Assembly (NCBI RefSeq): GCF_000633535.1
Contig: NZ_AYMR01000007.1
Location: 62,001 to 126,000 of the forward strand
Origin: Leifsonia aquatica H1aii
GTDB taxonomy: Bacteria; Actinomycetota; Actinomycetes; Actinomycetales; Microbacteriaceae
Length of the DNA stretch: 64,000 nt
Direction: 5' to 3'
The position numbers and the translations under genes were made by a program. Shown in pieces: positions 60,992-64,000 of the stretch (positions within the stretch are counted from its first letter, which is position 1; each line of letters starts with the position of its first letter). The notes beneath the pieces are model-generated. The model saw only the letters and a program-made list of their open reading frames with translations. It had not been told where the DNA came from and made no database searches.

Positions 60992-62773
60992 TCAGTTGAT
61001 GCAGACCGTGTCGCTGTAGGTCTTCGCCGGGCCGGACGGGGTCGGGGTCGAGGCGGGCGCCGAGCCCGAGCCGGACGACGAGCCCGAGGAGGCCCCTCCC
61101 GCGCCCGGCATGATGCCGTCGTCGCCGAGCACGACCGTGACGCCGGAGACACTGCCGGTCTCCTGCACGGAGGCGCCGGGCAGCAGGGCCGCGACCGCCT
61201 TCGCCTGCGCCTCCTGGCCGGACGGGTACTGGATGGTCGTCGTCGCCGTGGTGTCCGCGTCGCCCGGGGTCCCGGTCTTGAAGCCGGCGGCCGCGAACGC
61301 CTGCGTCGCAGTGGTGGCGGCGCCGTTCTGGCTCCCGCCGTTGAGCACGGTGACCGTGGTGTCGGCGGGCTTGGCGGCCGTCGCCTTCTCGTAGGCGCTC
61401 GGGGTGCCCATCAGGCTCTGGATGAAGGCGGGCATCGCCGCGGTGTCGACCTGGACGATCGAGAGGTCCTCGCCGTCGACGGTGATCGTGGGCGTGCCGG
61501 AGATCGGGATGGTCGCCGACTGGATCTTGCCGCCGGTGAGACCCTGCAGCTGGGTGGCCAGCTGCAGGAAGTTGAGGCCGGGATCCGTCTCGATGGAACC
61601 GCTGACGGCGTCGAGTACGTTCGTCAGCTTGCCGGGGTTGAGCAGGGTGCCGGCGGAGAGGAACTTGTGCGCCTCCACCGAGAGGAAGTACTGCTGGCGC
61701 ACCACGCGGTCCAGGTCGCTCCGGGGCAGACCGTGGCGCTGCCGCACGAACGAGAGGGACTGCTTGGCATCGAGGGTGGAGACTCCGGCCGGGAAGTTCG
61801 CGCCCGAATACGGGTCGTCCACCGCCTCGTTCAGGCAGACCTGTACCGGGCCGAGAGCCTGCGCGATGGTGTAGAAGCCGAGAAGGGACACGCGCACGTA
61901 GTGGTCGATCGACAGGCCGGTCAGGTTCTGCACGGTCTGGATCAGCAGCTTCGCGCCGCTCGTGGAGTCCGTGCCGCCGCCGCCGAGGGAGAACGCGGCG
62001 TTGAGCTTGTTCATGCCGTGGCCGGGCACATCCACCCAGGAATCGCGCGGCAGCGAGATCAGGGTCGCCGACTTCCCGTCCGCCGGGATGTGCAGGATCA
62101 TCATCGTGTCCGTGTTGGTGCCGCCGCCGTCGTCGGTGGTGCTCAGCTGCGCGAGCTCGGCGGCCGATGCGCCCTCCGGGCGGTGGTCGTCGCCGACGAG
62201 CAGGATGTTCTGCGCCGTGCCGTCGACATCCTTGCCGGACTTCGAGATGACGTCCACGTGGCTGACGCCGTTGACGAAGCGGAAGTAGCTGTAGGCCGCG
62301 TACCCGCCGAGGACGACGAGCAGCACCGCGAGGGTGCCGGCCGTCCAGGCGACGATCCGCTTGGTGCGACGCCGCTTGCCTGCCGGGCGACCGCGCCGGC
62401 CGGGGCGGTTGCCGCCGCCGTCGCCGCCCGAGCCGTCTCCGCCGCGCCCGTCTCCGCCGTGCCCATCCCCGCCGCGCCCATCCCCGCTGCGCCCGCCGCC
62501 GCGCCCGTCTGCGCCACGCCCCGGGCCGCGACCGCCGCCGGAGCGATCACCGACGGCCTGGCCGCTGCCGAAGGGGTCGAACCCGCTGCCGGACGCACCG
62601 GACGCGGCTCCCGCCCCTCCCGCACCCGAGCGCACCTGCGACGCGGGCCGGGTGGCCCGGACCGGCCGCCGGGGGTCGACCGCGGGCGCGCGTCCGAAGA
62701 CCTCGGTCGCCGGCTCGCGGGGTTCGTCGCGGCCGTCGGCGCCGGGGTTCTCGGGGAGGTTCGGTCGTCGCAC
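60992..62773 (-). CDS. LytR-CpsA-Psr (LCP) cell-wall ligase with LytR_C domain
   Basis: A 593-residue membrane enzyme that attaches glycopolymers to peptidoglycan. Basic Gly/Asp/Arg-rich cytosolic N-terminus of about 130 residues, one membrane helix (about 137-160), extracellular LCP domain (about 180-400; D-T-M-M-I-L-H, L-P-R-D-S-W-V, S-F-V-R-Q-R-H-G-L-P-R-S-D-L-D-R), then LytR_C domain (about 455-560). GTG at 62773 fixed by TAGCGT 6 bases upstream (leaderless). The Gly/Asp stretch is coded by near 15-base repeats at about 62400-62510. Confidence 0.93.
   Translation of the reverse strand: MRRPNLPENPGADGRDEPREPATEVFGRAPAVDPRRPVRATRPASQVRSGAGGAGAASGASGSGFDPFGSGQAVGDRSGGGRGPGRGADGRGGGRSGDGRGGDGHGGDGRGGDGSGGDGGGNRPGRRGRPAGKRRRTKRIVAWTAGTLAVLLVVLGGYAAYSYFRFVNGVSHVDVISKSGKDVDGTAQNILLVGDDHRPEGASAAELAQLSTTDDGGGTNTDTMMILHIPADGKSATLISLPRDSWVDVPGHGMNKLNAAFSLGGGGTDSTSGAKLLIQTVQNLTGLSIDHYVRVSLLGFYTIAQALGPVQVCLNEAVDDPYSGANFPAGVSTLDAKQSLSFVRQRHGLPRSDLDRVVRQQYFLSVEAHKFLSAGTLLNPGKLTNVLDAVSGSIETDPGLNFLQLATQLQGLTGGKIQSATIPISGTPTITVDGEDLSIVQVDTAAMPAFIQSLMGTPSAYEKATAAKPADTTVTVLNGGSQNGAATTATQAFAAAGFKTGTPGDADTTATTTIQYPSGQEAQAKAVAALLPGASVQETGSVSGVTVVLGDDGIMPGAGGASSGSSSGSGSAPASTPTPSGPAKTYSDTVCIN
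62400..62515. repeat. Low-complexity Gly/Asp repeat coding region
   Basis: Near-tandem 15-base units coding G-G-D-G-R/H/S in the cytosolic arm of the LCP protein. Probably variable in length; no known role. Confidence 0.6.
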
Positions 62774-62785
62774 ATCAGAACGCTA
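62774..62785 (-). promoter_or_regulatory. Leaderless -10 element of the LCP gene
   Basis: TAGCGT (62785-62780, minus strand), 6 bases, GTG start at 62773. Confidence 0.55.
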
Positions 62786-62901
62786 GAGGGCGCAGCCTGA
62801 AGAGCCCCTGGTTTCCGCGGCGTTCCCGACGAATCGCCAGGGTTTCCGGTCGTCGCTCCCAGGCGGACTCCAGCGAGGGCCGGCCCCCGCTGCGAGAACG
62901 C

Positions 62902-63411
62902 TCAGTCCCCGTCGTCTCCGGGGCAGGTCTCGTCGTCGGCTCCGGTCATCGCACGGGTCATCTGCTCGGAGATGGCGAGCAGGGCCTCCTGCTGCTCGGG
63001 GGTGAGCGCGTCGTACAGGATGCGCCGGATGGTGGCGGTGTGCTCGGGCAGCGCGCGCACGACCACGCGGCGGCCCTGCCCGGTGAGCTGGATCCAGCTG
63101 GCCCTGCGATCCTCGGAGCACTCCTGACGCTCGACCAGCCCCCGACCGGCCATCCGGGTCACCTGGTGCGAGACACGGCTCTTCTCCCAGCCGGTCACGG
63201 CGACGAGGTCGCGCACCCGCAGCCGGCGCCCGGGGGAGCGCACGAGCGCCATGAGCACCTCGAGCTCCGAGATCGAGATGCCGTCGTCGCGCTGGAGCTG
63301 CGCATCGAGCGTCCGGTCGAACCCGCGGCGCATCAGATAGAACGCGTGGAAGAGCTGCTCTTCGTCGGCGCTGAGCTTGCGCGGGTCCGGCTGCGTGCGC
63401 GCGGTGGGCAT
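62902..63411 (-). CDS. MarR-family transcriptional regulator
   Basis: A 169-residue MarR winged-helix regulator: L-S-A-D-E-E-Q-L-F-H-A-F-Y-L-M, D-G-I-S-I-S-E-L-E-V-L-M-A-L, recognition helix G-W-E-K-S-R-V-S-H-Q-V-T-R-M, and wing S-E-D-R-R-A-S-W-I-Q-L-T. ATG at 63411 follows aagga 5 bases upstream. No obvious operon partner; the gene downstream is the LCP gene, with its own promoter. Ligand and targets unknown. Confidence 0.92.
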   Translation of the reverse strand: MPTARTQPDPRKLSADEEQLFHAFYLMRRGFDRTLDAQLQRDDGISISELEVLMALVRSPGRRLRVRDLVAVTGWEKSRVSHQVTRMAGRGLVERQECSEDRRASWIQLTGQGRRVVVRALPEHTATIRRILYDALTPEQQEALLAISEQMTRAMTGADDETCPGDDGD

Positions 63412-63593
63412 ACGCCATCCTTGCACGCGGTCGCGCTGCCCGGGCCGGCTCTCCCCTTCAGCGCCCTCCCCGCCATCGCCCGCGCATTCCGCCGCCACCC
63501 GCGCATTCCAGAGATCCGCCGGGATCGGGTCGCGATCTCCGGCCGAGAACTCCGGATGAACGGAGGCAGCCCGCGCGGAGCACGTCCCTGCGA
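63412..63593. other. Intergenic region before the last gene
   Basis: 182 bases with the MarR promoter region and nothing else that I recognise; no ORF with convincing features. Confidence 0.4.
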
Positions 63594-64000
63594 TCAGTGC
63601 GCGAGCTGCTCCAGGAACACGACCAGCACACCGAGGGCGACGATCGCCACAAGGACGAGCAACTGCTTCCACCCGCCGAGGCCGGTGCGCGACACGGCGA
63701 TCCTGGCCACCACGGCGAGGGAGGCGATCAGCGCGACGATCGCGGTGATCATGGCGGCACGGATGCTGATCGTGCCCGTGATCGCGAGCAGGAGGGCCGC
63801 CACGGGCACCACCATCACGGCGAGGGCGCGCGACGCGACCGCAACCAGGTGGCGGAACTCGCGCGGGGTCGGCAGCGTGTTGTGGACGATCATGTGCGAC
63901 ACGAGATCGGACGCCAGTCCGGCCAGCAGCACGCCGACGACCGAGATCAGCAGCGTCCACAGCACGGTCGGCGGGTCGAGCGATTCGCCGTGCGCGTTCA
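63594..64000 (-). CDS. Four-helix membrane protein, 5' end beyond the window
   Basis: The C-terminal part (about 135 residues visible) of a membrane protein with four hydrophobic helices. The frame stays open to the right edge: N-A-H-G-E-S-L-D-P-P-T precedes the V-L-W-T-L-L first helix, so the GTG at 63965 is probably internal and the gene is partial. The H-G-x-S-...-W-T start resembles small actinobacterial membrane proteins that begin H-G-N-T-P-A-A-W-T. Function unknown. Confidence 0.7.
   Translation of the reverse strand, partial: NAHGESLDPPTVLWTLLISVVGVLLAGLASDLVSHMIVHNTLPTPREFRHLVAVASRALAVMVVPVAALLLAITGTISIRAAMITAIVALIASLAVVARIAVSRTGLGGWKQLLVLVAIVALGVLVVFLEQLAH

Overview
High-GC, densely packed actinobacterial chromosome segment with no rRNA, tRNA, CRISPR, prophage or transposase. 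The families fit Microbacteriaceae (Leifsonia- or Microbacterium-like): LAxTG class-E sortase tails, WxL/DUF916 proteins, SipW-type secretion, BioQ-BioYMN, ThiED, DUF3566, an IdeR box, and many genes with a TANNNT -10 hexamer only 6-7 bases before the start codon (leaderless mRNAs). Family level is an inference; genus is not determined. The first gene (sulfatase) and the last (membrane protein) run off the window.

Layout. 1-6.3 kb: sulfatase (3' part), bacteriophytochrome/diguanylate cyclase, nucleoside hydrolase, small membrane proteins. 6.4-12 kb: two paralogous GntR regulators flank a Cys-less exosortase-like membrane protein and an eight-repeat surface protein with a tripartite C-terminal tail. 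12-15 kb: Lrp/LysE exporter pair, then an ECF41 sigma factor with its own promoter motif, divergent from an NmrA-like oxidoreductase. 15-18.2 kb: TPP-riboswitch operon thiM-thiE/thiD/tenA, the last three enzymes being one polypeptide. 18.2-24.6 kb: GyrI-like protein, lipoprotein, HupE protein, then a secreted phosphoesterase with a WxL-like tail next to a DUF916 anchor protein. 24.6-26.9 kb: DHA2 efflux pump and divergent TetR. 26.8-39.1 kb: a surface operon (2,134-residue TIG-repeat protein, two alternate-signal-peptide proteins, SipW peptidase fused to a LAPTG surface domain, small exported protein) below a LuxR/LAL regulator. 39.2-43.1 kb: iron-regulated siderophore-interacting protein, then a LASTG cohesin protein overlapping a dockerin-amidase. 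43.1-51.4 kb: small regulators and a 1,597-residue secreted nuclease/5'-nucleotidase. 51.5-58.7 kb: redox/XRE operon, then an overlapping six-gene biotin operon (bioY, acyl-CoA ligase, degenerate thiolase, bioM, bioN, CHY zinc finger) facing bioQ across twin operators. 58.7-64 kb: DUF3566, pyruvate:quinone oxidoreductase, LytR-CpsA-Psr protein, MarR, membrane protein.

The main themes are surface display by several routes (LAxTG, WxL/DUF916, SipW, a possible exosortase-like tail, cohesin-dockerin), phosphate/nucleotide scavenging and vitamin supply. The most promising undescribed systems are the cohesin + dockerin-amidase pair (40.4-43.1 kb), the biotin operon carrying a thiolase that has lost two catalytic residues, and the Cys-less exosortase-like protein next to its likely surface substrate.
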